DNA of 23,914 nucleotides from CAVQGZ01 sp964400785 (GCA_964400785.1 CAYNWB010000033.1:1-23914), one strand, 5' to 3'; shown: positions 1-7,652, counted from the first letter of the stretch. Notes: generated from the letters alone by a model not told the origin. A program made the numbers and translations.

Positions 1-3000
1 CCCGCCGACGCGGGTACCGAGCGCGTCAGCGTCGCCACGGGTGGTCAGCCTGCGGGTGCGACAAGCCACAGCATCGACCTGTCCGCGGACGGCAGTGTCG
101 CGGCGTTCGGGTCGAACTCCTCGACGCTGGTGCCGGGTGGCACGAGCACGTTCGACCTCTACGTGCGGGACAGGGCTCGCGGGGTCACCGAGATCGTCAG
201 CGTGAGCAACACCGGGCAGTCGGGCTCGACCACCAGCCTGCGCCCCACCATCTCCGGCGACGGAACCCGGGTGGCCTTCGAGTCCAGCTCCTCGAACCTG
301 GTGGCAGGCGATGACAACGGGCAGCCCGACGTGTTCGTGCGCGACCGCGCGGCTGGACGCACCGTCCTCGTGAGTGCGGCACCGGACGGAACGTCAGGCA
401 ACGGGGGCAGCCAGCGAGCCGAGATCTCCGCCGACGGCCGGCACGTGGTCTTCGTCTCCGGCGCGACCGACCTGGTGCCCGGTGTGCCGGACGGGGTCGC
501 ACAGGTCTACATCCACCATCTCGACTCTGGCGAGACCGAGCTGGTCAGCCGGGGGCCCAACGGACCGGCCGACCGCTCCGCGACGAACCCCTCGGTCTCC
601 TCGGACGGTCGCTACGTCGTCTTCCAGACGTTCGCCACGCCACTGGTCCCCGGTCCGCCGTTCGCCTACCTCTACGTGCGGGACACGGTGGCCGACGTGA
701 CGAGCGTGGTGCCCGGGGCGTCCAGCGTCCAGGCTGGTCGCCCCGCCATCAGCGGAGACGGCAGATACGTGGCCTACTCCACAAGCTTCACCCAGTACGT
801 CGTCGACCGGGTGACCGGCAGCCAGGTCGCTGTCGGGGGACCAGGTCGCAAGTNNNNNNNNNNNNNNNNNNNNNNNNNNNNNNNNNNNNNNNNNNNNNNN
901 NNNNNNNNNNNNNNNNNNNNNNNNNNNNNNNNNNNNNNNNNNNNNNNCGGCGGCCCCGGCATCAGCAACGACGGGCGCATCGTCGGCTTCTGGACGAGTG
1001 CTGACAACGTCGTCGCCGGTGACACCGACGGCCAGCGCGACGTGTTCGTGCGCGACCGTGGCGACCTGCTCGGGCCCGTCGTCAGCGCTGTGGTCGTCGA
1101 GCCGGACGCGCCGATCGCGCAGCAGCCCCTGCAGGTGTCGGCTGAGGCAAGCGACGCGTCTCGAGGCGGCGCCATCATCGCCTCGGTCGAGCTCAGCGTC
1201 GACAGCGGGGCGTGGCAGCCCATGCAACCCGCCGATGGCGACTTCGACGAGGAGACCGAGCAGGCTCGGCTCGGCATCGACGGCCTCGGCAGTGGCCGTT
1301 CGGAGATCTGCGTGCGAGCCATCGACGGTCGGGGCAACGTCACCGAGCAGCCGTCATGCACCACGGTGGACGTCTCGTCGACGGCGACCCCACTGGCGGT
1401 CACCATCACCCGGGTGGCGGAGACGACAGGCTTCGTGTCCCCGCTGCTCGGGCAGGTGTTCGCGAGGGTCTGGGCCATCCCCGGAGACGGAGGGCTGCCC
1501 CAGCCGGGACGGTGGGACTACGACACCCGCGACGACCCCGACGCCCAGGACTTCCAGTTTCGGCGCGGCGTGATCGAGCCGTTCGGCACGCATGGCGAGA
1601 CCATCGTCACCGGTTCAGGAGAAGCCCTGGTGCGCATCGAGGCTGGTGCGCAGAACCAGTTTGGTGTCGAGCGCCTGATTGACCTCAACCCCGCCTCGTC
1701 CGACCAAGGTCTCGTGCTGCGTGTCGACCTGGCGACGGGACAGTGGCGCAACCTCGACGGCTCGGTGACCGCACCTGTCTCCTGCGTGGACTCAGTGGAC
1801 AGTCCTGACTCCGAGACGTTGTCGGGCCAGATGTGCTTCTCGGTGTCGACGCTGTCGACCAGCGGTGATCTCGACGGCGACGGCCTGCTCGACTACTGGG
1901 AGCAGGTCGGCCTCAGCATGGACACCGACCCGGACATCGAGCTCGACCTGCCCGGCTGGGGGGCGACGCCGGACCACAAGGATCTCTTCGTGGAGTACGA
2001 CGTCGAGGACGACGCGCAGTTCGACAGCGACGTGACCGACGGACTGATCGCCGTCCAACGGGCCTTCCTGCGCGCACCCGCCGACGCCGGCGGGACGCCC
2101 AACCCCGATGGCAGGCCTGGCATCAGGCTGTGGATCGACTCTCCCGCCGTGATCCGCCTGCCCGGGAGCAACGAGGGGCAGTTCGTGAGCACGCCGTCGG
2201 TGTGCGGCGTGGACGACGGCTTCTACCAGGTGAAACGGGCCAACTTCGACCCCGAGCGACGCTGGGTCTTTCGCTACGCGCTCAAGGAGTCCAACGACGG
2301 CGAGTGCACCAGCGGTGGGCAGGCCGAGATCGGTGGCAACGACTTCGTCGTGCTGAACACCGACAACGTCGACCGCGACCCGGACACCGGACGGGTGCTC
2401 TTTCCGGGTGGCGAGACCTTCATGCACGAGCTCGGTCACACCCTCGGCCTGCGTCACGGAGGTTTCGAGAACCGTAACCGCAAGCCCAACTACGTCAGCC
2501 TGATGAACTACCGGTACAGCTTCACGCTGCGCCGAGCCGGTGGGGTGGGGTACCTCGACTTCTCGCCGCCCGTCGCTCCGTCGAGTACAGGCGTCGCCGT
2601 GCCCCGCCCTGGGCTGCTCCCCGACTTCGCCGAGGTGGCACCACCCCAGGGTCAGGTGCTCGGCGCCGATCGTGACCACACCATCCGCTACGCCTCTCGT
2701 GACTGCCAGCTTGCGGTGATCGCCGCTACTGACCCCTTCGAGCTGTTCCCGTCCGATCCCGGCACGACGCAGCGGGTGCCCCACCCCGGCGTGGACGCCA
2801 AGCTCGCCGACCTGCCCGGCTCCTGCACCCAAGCCATCGCTGGCGGGCTGCCGTTCATCCAGACGCACCGTGACCACGACGACTGGGCCACCGTCCGGCT
2901 GGCGTTCCAGCGTTCGGGGGACGCCGCCGACGCCGCCCTCGAGCCCTCCGACGACCAGGACCTGCCGACCGACGACGAGATCGAGCAGCTGCGGCGCCTC

Positions 3001-3825
3001 GACCGTACGATCGACCTGACACTGGAGGCCGGCGCCACCGACGACCCGGTCACCGTCGGTACCACGCTCACCGTGCCCGTGACGGTGAGCAACGTGGGCG
3101 GCGTGCACAGTGCCGGCGCCCGTCTGGCCGTCGACGGCGCGACCGGCCCGACGTCGGTCGACCTCGCTGAGCTCGCGCCCGGGGCCCGCCAGACCGTGCC
3201 GGTGCCGGTGCCGACGACGGCTGCCGGCACGGTGACGGTGCGGGCCTCCGTCGGCGACGAGCTGATGATCGAGGCCACCCCGCAGGACAACTCGGTGACC
3301 TTCGACGTCGTCGTCGCTGACACTTCCACTGATGATGGAGACGACGTCGATGGCCCCGCCGAGGGTGACTCGGGCGCGGAAGGGTCCGTTGGGGTGCCTC
3401 CGCCTGCGCCGGCACCCAGCGGCCCGGGGGCGTCCGAAGTCTCACCGTCCCAGACGCCCGCCGACTCCAGGGGCTCGGACGCGGCCGACGTGCTCGTCCC
3501 GGTCGCCGAGAGGATCGACCCAGACCCTTCGACGAGGACGTCCGACGACCAGGGGCGGCCAAGCACGCTCGTCCAGGTCGACCCGGCAGCGCAGACCGGC
3601 GTGCAGGAGTCTGCGCCCGACGAGCAGCCGGAGTCCGAGGACCAGGGGGGAACCGAGGATCAGGCGGAATCCGAGGATCAGGCGCAGTCCGAGGAGCAGA
3701 CCTCGGCATCCTCACCAGGCTCCGCAGCGCGGACCGCGTCCTCGGTCAGCGGGGTGTTGCTGGCCGTGCTGGCGCTGGTCCTGGTGGCTGCCGCCGGGAC
3801 GGTTGTCGTCGCCCGCCGGCGCTGA
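1..3825 (+). CDS. Large surface-anchored TolB-like propeller / metzincin-type metalloprotease (5' partial)
   Basis: The reading frame is open from base 1, so the true start lies upstream; 1274 residues are visible. The first ~1070 bases encode degenerate repeats of about 55-58 residues, each with a [FY]VRDR-type strand, a VS turn and an ISxDGRxVxF segment, as in WD40-like/TolB (PD40) propellers. A calcium-loop-like DLDGDGLLDYWE lies near 1868-1903. HELGHTLGLRHGG (2425-2463) matches the metzincin zinc site HExxHxxGxxH, and SLMNYRYSF (about 2500-2526) fits the Met-turn. A CARDB-like beta domain (about 3010-3320) follows, then a Pro/Glu/Asp/Gln-rich linker and a C-terminal hydrophobic helix ending in RRR. 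There is no LPXTG. I infer a cell-surface protease held by a membrane helix; the substrate is unknown. A run of N interrupts the propeller. The zinc site is clear and the domain borders are approximate. Confidence 0.85.
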   Translation, partial: PADAGTERVSVATGGQPAGATSHSIDLSADGSVAAFGSNSSTLVPGGTSTFDLYVRDRARGVTEIVSVSNTGQSGSTTSLRPTISGDGTRVAFESSSSNLVAGDDNGQPDVFVRDRAAGRTVLVSAAPDGTSGNGGSQRAEISADGRHVVFVSGATDLVPGVPDGVAQVYIHHLDSGETELVSRGPNGPADRSATNPSVSSDGRYVVFQTFATPLVPGPPFAYLYVRDTVADVTSVVPGASSVQAGRPAISGDGRYVAYSTSFTQYVVDRVTGSQVAVGGPGRKXXXXXXXXXXXXXXXXXXXXXXXXXXXXXXXXGGPGISNDGRIVGFWTSADNVVAGDTDGQRDVFVRDRGDLLGPVVSAVVVEPDAPIAQQPLQVSAEASDASRGGAIIASVELSVDSGAWQPMQPADGDFDEETEQARLGIDGLGSGRSEICVRAIDGRGNVTEQPSCTTVDVSSTATPLAVTITRVAETTGFVSPLLGQVFARVWAIPGDGGLPQPGRWDYDTRDDPDAQDFQFRRGVIEPFGTHGETIVTGSGEALVRIEAGAQNQFGVERLIDLNPASSDQGLVLRVDLATGQWRNLDGSVTAPVSCVDSVDSPDSETLSGQMCFSVSTLSTSGDLDGDGLLDYWEQVGLSMDTDPDIELDLPGWGATPDHKDLFVEYDVEDDAQFDSDVTDGLIAVQRAFLRAPADAGGTPNPDGRPGIRLWIDSPAVIRLPGSNEGQFVSTPSVCGVDDGFYQVKRANFDPERRWVFRYALKESNDGECTSGGQAEIGGNDFVVLNTDNVDRDPDTGRVLFPGGETFMHELGHTLGLRHGGFENRNRKPNYVSLMNYRYSFTLRRAGGVGYLDFSPPVAPSSTGVAVPRPGLLPDFAEVAPPQGQVLGADRDHTIRYASRDCQLAVIAATDPFELFPSDPGTTQRVPHPGVDAKLADLPGSCTQAIAGGLPFIQTHRDHDDWATVRLAFQRSGDAADAALEPSDDQDLPTDDEIEQLRRLDRTIDLTLEAGATDDPVTVGTTLTVPVTVSNVGGVHSAGARLAVDGATGPTSVDLAELAPGARQTVPVPVPTTAAGTVTVRASVGDELMIEATPQDNSVTFDVVVADTSTDDGDDVDGPAEGDSGAEGSVGVPPPAPAPSGPGASEVSPSQTPADSRGSDAADVLVPVAERIDPDPSTRTSDDQGRPSTLVQVDPAAQTGVQESAPDEQPESEDQGGTEDQAESEDQAQSEEQTSASSPGSAARTASSVSGVLLAVLALVLVAAAGTVVVARRR
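854..947. other. Assembly gap (94 N) inside the propeller repeats
   Basis: Ninety-four undetermined bases interrupt the large protease gene within its repeated region, where near-identical repeats could confuse assembly. The frame is the same on both sides. The distance between the repeat motifs flanking the gap (about 84 residues, N included) does not match the 55-58 residue period, so the gap length may be nominal. Confidence 0.97.
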
Positions 3826-3883
3826 CTCACCGATCGCCCTGCCGATCCCGGGCGCTGAGCAGACGACGCGGCCTTCACCGAAC

Positions 3884-3889
3884 TAGCCT
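3884..3889 (+). promoter_or_regulatory. Putative -10 element of a leaderless transcript
   Basis: TAGCCT lies exactly 6 bases before the ATG at 3896. A TANNNT hexamer at this distance puts the transcription start at or next to the start codon. No Shine-Dalgarno sequence is visible before this gene and no good -35 is seen. This is inference from spacing only. Confidence 0.4.
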
Positions 3890-3895
3890 GCCGAC

Positions 3896-4348
3896 ATGCA
3901 TCCGCTGCTGCACAAGCTCCAGCACAAGAGCGGTGACGTCGTCGTGCTGTCCGCCCCCGAGCAGATGGAGCCGGTGCTGGAGGAGTGGGCGCGTGAGGTA
4001 CGGGTGCGCACCAGCCTCGCGGGGGACGAGGCGTTCGTGCTGCGCTTCGTGATGTCGCGCGCCGACATCGAGGCGACGGCAGCGCCGACCGTGGCGGCAC
4101 TGGCCGACGATGCCGTGCTGTGGTTCGCCTATCCGAAGAAGTCGTCGCGGCGGTACCGGTCCGACGTGGGCCGCGACGACTCCTGGCAGGCTCTGGGCAA
4201 CCTCGGGTTCGAGCCGGTGCGTCAGGTCGCCGTCGACGAGGACTTCTCAGCCCTTCGGTTTCGCCACGCCGACCGGATCGCCACGCTCATCCGTGACCCC
4301 TCCCGCGCACTGAGTGATCGCGGCAGGGCACGCACCGGCCCACCCTGA
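3896..4348 (+). CDS. Small conserved protein of unknown function (150 aa)
   Basis: This is a soluble 150-residue protein with no signal peptide or membrane segment. Its centre carries LWFAYPKKSSRRYRSD followed by a segment ending VRQVAVDEDFSALRFRHAD. I recall this pattern (YPKKSS, then VRQVAIDxDWSALRFR) from a widespread family of small uncharacterised bacterial proteins, possibly related to DUF3052, but I cannot name it securely. The ATG is chosen because the conserved family start is short and a TANNNT hexamer sits 6 bases upstream. The gene follows the protease by 70 bases and converges on the aldolase, with only 15 bases between the two stop codons. The last ~15 residues, rich in Arg and Gly, look non-conserved. 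No function is assigned. Confidence 0.75.
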   Translation: MHPLLHKLQHKSGDVVVLSAPEQMEPVLEEWAREVRVRTSLAGDEAFVLRFVMSRADIEATAAPTVAALADDAVLWFAYPKKSSRRYRSDVGRDDSWQALGNLGFEPVRQVAVDEDFSALRFRHADRIATLIRDPSRALSDRGRARTGPP

Positions 4349-4363
4349 GGACGTGCCCCCTGA

Positions 4364-5145
4364 TCAGGTGATCGAGGCCTCGAAGATGCTGCCGATCGAG
4401 GCGTCGAGCGCCGCGTCGAACTCGTCCTGGCTCTGCTGCGCGCTCAGACCCTCGGTGAGGGCGCGCGAGAAGCTCGCGACCACCTTGTGGTTGCGGGCGA
4501 GCCTGGCGTTGGCCTCGTCGCGGGTGTACCCACCGGACAGGGCCACGACGCGCAGCACGCGTGGGTGCTCCACCAGCGGCATGTAGAAGTCGTCCTGCTC
4601 GGGCAGGGTGAGCTTGAGCATGATGTGCTGGTCGTCGCCCAGCGCATCGAGCTCGGCGAGGATCGCGGCCCGCAGCAGCTCTTCGGCGGCGGCCTTCTCG
4701 GGGCTGTGGATGTCGATCTCGGGCTCGATGATCGGTACCAGGCCGGCGCCCAGAATCTGGCGCCCGACCTCGAACTGCTGCTTCACGACAGCGTCGACGC
4801 CGGCGGCGTTGCCCATCTTGATGACCGAGCGCATCTTCGTGCCGAACACGCCGTGTGTGGTGGCCCGCGCGAGCAGCGCGTCGAGCTCCGGCATCGGCTT
4901 CATGACCTGTGCGCCGTCGGCCTCGTCGGCCAGGCCCTTGTCGACCTTGACGAACGGGACGACNNNNNNNNNNNNNNNNNNNNNNNNNNNNNNNNNNNNN
5001 NNNNNNNNNNNNNNNNNNNNNNNNNNNNNNNGCTCTGCTCGATGCCGTACAGGCGCAGTGCCTTGGGGGTGCTGCCGCCGCTCTGGTCGAGCGCTGCGAT
5101 GAAGCCGTCGGCGTTCTTGACCTTGTCGAACTGCTGTTGGTTCAC
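4364..5145 (-). CDS. fda: Class I fructose-bisphosphate aldolase (interrupted by assembly gap)
   Basis: This enzyme cleaves fructose 1,6-bisphosphate to DHAP and glyceraldehyde 3-phosphate, or the reverse, in cytoplasmic glycolysis and gluconeogenesis. The N-terminus VNQQQFDKVKNADGFIAAL leads into LDQSGGSTPKALRLYGI, typical of the bacterial class I family. After the gap come VVPFVKVDKGLAD, MKPMP, FGTKMRSVIK, LVPIIEPEIDIHSPEKA, MLKLTLP, VLRVVALSGGYTR, ARNHKVVASFSRALTEGL and the usual end SIFEASIT. The GTG at 5145 is chosen because GAGAGG lies 6 bases upstream and homology begins there. The two halves are in different frames only because the N-run is not a multiple of three with respect to them. 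About 57 residues of the family are missing between the halves, so the gap should be nearer 170 bases than 68. The gene is probably intact in the organism. Confidence 0.93.
4964..5031. other. Assembly gap (68 N) inside fda
   Basis: Sixty-eight undetermined bases split the aldolase gene. The flanking coding segments are out of frame with each other across the gap, and the family needs roughly 57 residues here. The gap length therefore cannot be taken literally. Confidence 0.97.
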
Positions 5146-5219
5146 GGTGTACCTCTCGTTCGGGGGACGTGACAGCTCCACCCCACCCGATGTCGGCCGA
5201 CGCCGCTAGGACCATTGGC

Positions 5220-5267
5220 CACTTCTGTAGCAGACATCATAGCATCAACAGAAGTGATGCTATGATG
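5220..5267. promoter_or_regulatory. Two interleaved perfect inverted repeats (putative VapB/VapBC operator)
   Basis: Inverted repeat 1 has the 13-base arms catcatagcatca (5235-5247) and tgatgctatgatg (5255-5267), a perfect match with a 7-base spacer. Inverted repeat 2 has the 9-base arms cacttctgt (5220-5228) and acagaagtg (5248-5256), also perfect. The right arm of repeat 2 fills the spacer of repeat 1 and its first two arm bases, so the two cannot form hairpins at once. The block ends 4 bases before the antitoxin ATG and lies in the 126-base region shared with the divergent fda gene. Toxin-antitoxin operons are usually autorepressed through such palindromes. Binding by this antitoxin is inferred. 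Confidence 0.75.
5261..5266 (+). promoter_or_regulatory. Putative vapBC -10 element inside the operator
   Basis: TATGAT, one base from the consensus TATAAT, sits 5 bases before the antitoxin ATG, within the right arm of the 13-base inverted repeat. Transcription would start at or beside the ATG, giving a leaderless mRNA, and a repressor on the palindrome would cover the -10. No clear -35 is seen; that position falls in the left arm. Confidence 0.5.
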
Positions 5268-5271
5268 CATC

Positions 5272-5523
5272 ATGCGCACGACGGTCACGCTCGACGCCGA
5301 CACCGAGCAGATCGTCCGACAGCAGATGGCCCGGCGCGGAGTCTCGTTCAAGCAGGCGCTCAACGACGCGATCCGTCGTGGTGCGCAGGCGAACGACCCA
5401 CGCGAGTTCCGCACCGAGACCGCGTCGATGGGCCAGGCGGCGCTCGACCTCGACCGCGCGCTGACGGTGGCCGGTGAGCTCGAGGACGAGGAGCTGGTAC
5501 GTCGCATGGGCCTCGGCTCGTGA
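5272..5523 (+). CDS. vapB: VapB-type ribbon-helix-helix antitoxin
   Basis: This 83-residue protein begins MRTTVTLDADTEQIVRQQM, an N-terminal beta strand followed by helices as in ribbon-helix-helix DNA-binding antitoxins. The C-terminal half is acidic (ELEDEELV) and would be expected to wrap around and neutralise the toxin. The stop codon overlaps the toxin start as GTGA, so the two are translationally coupled with the antitoxin first. The start is the ATG directly after the operator; no Shine-Dalgarno sequence precedes it, which fits leaderless translation. It is expected to repress its own promoter alone or with VapC. The assignment rests on the N-terminal pattern plus the partner gene. Confidence 0.85.
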   Translation: MRTTVTLDADTEQIVRQQMARRGVSFKQALNDAIRRGAQANDPREFRTETASMGQAALDLDRALTVAGELEDEELVRRMGLGS

Positions 5524-5948
5524 GGCTCGTCGACGCGAACGTGCTGCTCTACGCGGTCAACCGCGACGCTCACCACCACGAGCGGGCGCGATCATGGCTC
5601 GACCGGTCGCTCTCGGGCGGCGACACGGTGGCGTTCGCCTGGGTCGCGCTGCTCGCGTTCGTCCGACTCTCGACCCGGCCCGGGCTCTTCCCGGCGCCGT
5701 TGACCCTCGACGCAGCAATGGACCGCGTCGACGCCTGGCTCGCCGCCCCGCCGGCCGTGCTCGTGCAGCCGACGCTCGACCACACCCGAGTGATGCGCGC
5801 GTTGCTGGCGCCGCTGCCGACGGCGGGCAACCTCGTCAACGACGCCCACCTGGCGGCGTTGTCGATCGAGCACCGGTGCGAGCTCGTGTCGTTCGACAAC
5901 GACTTCTCCCGTTTCGCCGGAGTGCGCTGGATCGAGCCGCCCGCGTGA
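5520..5948 (+). CDS. vapC: VapC-type PIN-domain ribonuclease toxin
   Basis: This 142-residue PIN-domain protein starts VRLVDANVLLYAVNRD, giving the first acidic residue Asp5. NLVNDAHLAALSIEH supplies Asp108 and SFDNDFSRF supplies Asp126/Asp128, the Mg-binding acidic residues of VapC RNases. The middle segment WVALLAFVRLST lacks the acidic residue of some VapCs, but from memory this is normal in the subfamily with the LLxFxRLxT pattern, so I do not read it as inactivation. VapC toxins cut RNA (often tRNA or rRNA) to slow growth when the antitoxin is lost; the target here cannot be read from sequence. The GTG start overlaps the vapB stop. The pair looks intact. Confidence 0.88.
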   Translation: MRLVDANVLLYAVNRDAHHHERARSWLDRSLSGGDTVAFAWVALLAFVRLSTRPGLFPAPLTLDAAMDRVDAWLAAPPAVLVQPTLDHTRVMRALLAPLPTAGNLVNDAHLAALSIEHRCELVSFDNDFSRFAGVRWIEPPA

Positions 5949-5982
5949 CCAACGACCCGGTGCCGCCGAGCACCGACGCCGC

Positions 5983-5988
5983 TAGCGT
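5983..5988 (+). promoter_or_regulatory. Putative -10 element of a leaderless transcript
   Basis: TAGCGT lies exactly 6 bases before the GTG of the flavodoxin gene at 5995, the same TANNNT-N6-start layout as at 3884 and 17383. The 46-base space after vapC suggests the flavodoxin has its own promoter. Inferred from spacing only. Confidence 0.4.
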
Positions 5989-5994
5989 CGAGCC

Positions 5995-6513
5995 GTGCGC
6001 GCACTGGTGATCTACGAGTCGATGTTCGGCGACAACCAGATGGTGGCCCACGCCATCGCGGAGGGTCTGACCACTGCCGGGGTACAGGCTGAGGCTGTGG
6101 AGGTCGGCAAGGCTCCCACCGCGATCGAGGCGGGCGTCGACCTCGTGGTGGTCGGCTCGCCGAACCACGCCTGGAGCATGCCGCGCCCCTCGAGCCGGGA
6201 GGATGCTGCGAAGAAGGCGGACGGCCCCTTGGTGAGCCAGGGCATCGGGGTGCGTGAGTGGCTCGACCAGGCCACCGTGGCTGCCGGTGTGCGCAGCGCC
6301 GCCTACGACACCCGTGGCTCGCACCCGAAGGCCGTCGTCCGCTTCGACCATGCGTCGGCCAGCATCGAGAAGCGGCTGGCCAAGCTCGGGGCAGAGCCTC
6401 TCGCCGAGGCCGAGCACTTTCGGGTGGCCGACATGAAGGGCCCCCTCGAGCCGGGGGAGCAGGACCGGGCACGGGCCTGGGGTGCGACGCTCGGTGGCCG
6501 CCTCGGGTCCTGA
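5995..6513 (+). CDS. Flavodoxin-domain protein (172 aa)
   Basis: VRALVIYESMFGDNQMVAHAI is the first strand and phosphate-binding loop of a flavodoxin-like fold (YES-MFGDNQ, comparable to the T/S-x-T/S-x-N-T loop that holds FMN phosphate). VDLVVVGSPNHAWSMPRPSSR gives the next strand and the isoalloxazine loop. A C-terminal helix (SIEKRLAKLGAEPL) and VADMKGPLEPGEQDRARAWG complete a fold of normal size. The protein is cytoplasmic, with no signal peptide. Such proteins carry FMN and act in electron transfer or small redox reactions; the partner is unknown. GTG is the start because the fold begins at once and a TANNNT hexamer is 6 bases upstream. It converges on the lipoprotein gene with 6 bases between the stops. 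Confidence 0.82.
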   Translation: MRALVIYESMFGDNQMVAHAIAEGLTTAGVQAEAVEVGKAPTAIEAGVDLVVVGSPNHAWSMPRPSSREDAAKKADGPLVSQGIGVREWLDQATVAAGVRSAAYDTRGSHPKAVVRFDHASASIEKRLAKLGAEPLAEAEHFRVADMKGPLEPGEQDRARAWGATLGGRLGS

Positions 6514-6519
6514 GGCCCG

Positions 6520-7587
6520 CTACAGGTGCTCGCGGAAGAACTCGACGCTGGCCTGCATCGAGTCGGCCCATGCCGCTGAGAACGCGTGGCCCTCGCCGGG
6601 GTAGCGCAGGTAGGTGACGTCGACACCAGCCCCCTGCATGGCGGCAACTGTCGCATCGGCCCACTCGATCGGGCAGGTCTCGTCGGCCGTGCCGTGGTGC
6701 ACCAGCACGGGCACCTCGACCCGGTCGACGAACGTCCGCGGCGACACGTCGGCCCAGAACTGCGGATTGCCCTCGGGGCTGCCGTACTCGCTCTCGATCT
6801 CGTCTGCGACCTCGGGCCGTTCACCGCGGGTCCACTTCTGGTGGTTGTCGACGGTGTCGGAGCTCACCGATGCGTAGATCACGGCAGCATCGACGATGTC
6901 GGGCCGTACGACCAGGGCGTTGAGCGTGACCCCGCCCCCCATCGAGCGGCCCAGCATGCCGACGCGGTCGGGGTCGACAGCGGTGATGCCGGATCGGCGC
7001 AGCGCCAGCACGGCGTTGATCGTGTCCTCGGTGTAGCCGAGCCTCAGGCGTCGGTCGTTGGTCGGGTCGGAATCTGACGCGGCGTGGTTGCGGTAGTCGG
7101 TGTGCAGCACGACGAAGCCCGACCGAGCGAGGTAGTCCTGCTCGATCTGCAGACCCTGACCCGTGACGTAGACGTCGGGGTCGATGTAGCCGTGGTTGAG
7201 GACGAGGGCCGGGAACGGCCCAGACCCGCGGGGCAGGTACAGCACCCCGGACACCGTGAGGTCGCCGCTTCGGTAGGTGACGGCATGCTTGGTGTAGGCG
7301 TCGTTCTGCGCGAGCACCGGCCCGAGGCGCAGGTCGCGACCGTCGTAGTCGCGGGTCATGAGCGCAGGCAGCGAGACCGGATGAGGGGCGGGGTCAGCGG
7401 TGACGGTCGCCGTCGGGGTGGCTGTCGGGGTCGCAGTGGCGGTAGCGGTCGCGGTGGCGGTCGGGCTGGCGGGCGCCGTCGGTGTCGGCGTGGTGGTCGG
7501 GGCAGCCTGCGGCTCGACCGGTGCGCCGGTGCACCCCGTGAGCACCAGGCACATGCCGGCGAGCAGTGCCACCGAGCGTGCCGTCAC
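6520..7587 (-). CDS. Lipoprotein alpha/beta hydrolase (S9 peptidase / dienelactone hydrolase-like)
   Basis: The 355-residue product begins with a short signal peptide ending in the lipobox LTGC, so Cys19 should be lipidated and the enzyme tethered outside the membrane. Residues about 30-65 are a Thr/Pro/Ala linker (TATATATATPTATPTATV). The catalytic domain follows: NHGY (131-134, oxyanion region), nucleophile Ser215 in GRSMGGG, then Asp302 in HHGTADETCP and His334 in GEGHAF, a full Ser-Asp-His triad. The length and the VSGVLYLPRG opening fit the prolyl-oligopeptidase-type alpha/beta hydrolases; the true substrate (peptide, ester or sugar ester) is open. GTG at 7587 is the start because it opens a correct signal peptide. 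It is divergent from the GH3 gene, with 65 bases between. Confidence 0.88.
   Translation of the reverse strand: MTARSVALLAGMCLVLTGCTGAPVEPQAAPTTTPTPTAPASPTATATATATATPTATPTATVTADPAPHPVSLPALMTRDYDGRDLRLGPVLAQNDAYTKHAVTYRSGDLTVSGVLYLPRGSGPFPALVLNHGYIDPDVYVTGQGLQIEQDYLARSGFVVLHTDYRNHAASDSDPTNDRRLRLGYTEDTINAVLALRRSGITAVDPDRVGMLGRSMGGGVTLNALVVRPDIVDAAVIYASVSSDTVDNHQKWTRGERPEVADEIESEYGSPEGNPQFWADVSPRTFVDRVEVPVLVHHGTADETCPIEWADATVAAMQGAGVDVTYLRYPGEGHAFSAAWADSMQASVEFFREHL
7399..7461. repeat. Hexamer-rich low-complexity DNA encoding the Thr-Ala linker
   Basis: Degenerate repeats of the type ggtNgc alternate here and are read on the minus strand as the TATATATATPTATPTATVT spacer between the lipid anchor and hydrolase domain. 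Such tracts can change length by slippage in multiples of six without breaking the frame. It is coding sequence rather than a separate element. Confidence 0.7.
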
Positions 7588-7652
7588 TGCTCCATGGTCA
7601 CAGCACGACCGAGACGGTGCGAGCCGAACGTGCGCTGCGACATGCTTGAGCC

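Noticed and set aside
3700..3825. LPXTG sortase signal at the end of the large protease
   Set aside because: A hydrophobic helix and Arg tail are present, but no LPXTG or similar pentapeptide precedes them, so only a membrane anchor is supported.
4359..4368. Perfect palindrome cctgatcagg at the aldolase stop as a terminator or operator
   Set aside because: The arms are only 5 bases with no loop and no T-run on either side. It is probably chance.
4364..5215. Aldolase read as one uninterrupted frame starting at 5215
   Set aside because: The N-terminal ~60 residues of that reading are a shadow frame. The conserved start is in another frame beginning at 5145, and the gap length creates the conflict.
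5520..5948. VapC judged inactive because the middle acidic residue is absent in LLAFVRLST
   Set aside because: The other acidic residues (Asp5, Asp108, Asp126/128) are present, and the LLxFxRLxT pattern is, from memory, normal in one VapC subfamily.
7399..7461. Hexamer-rich tract taken as a CRISPR or noncoding satellite
   Set aside because: The repeats are contiguous, have no spacers and encode the Thr-Ala linker of the lipoprotein in frame.
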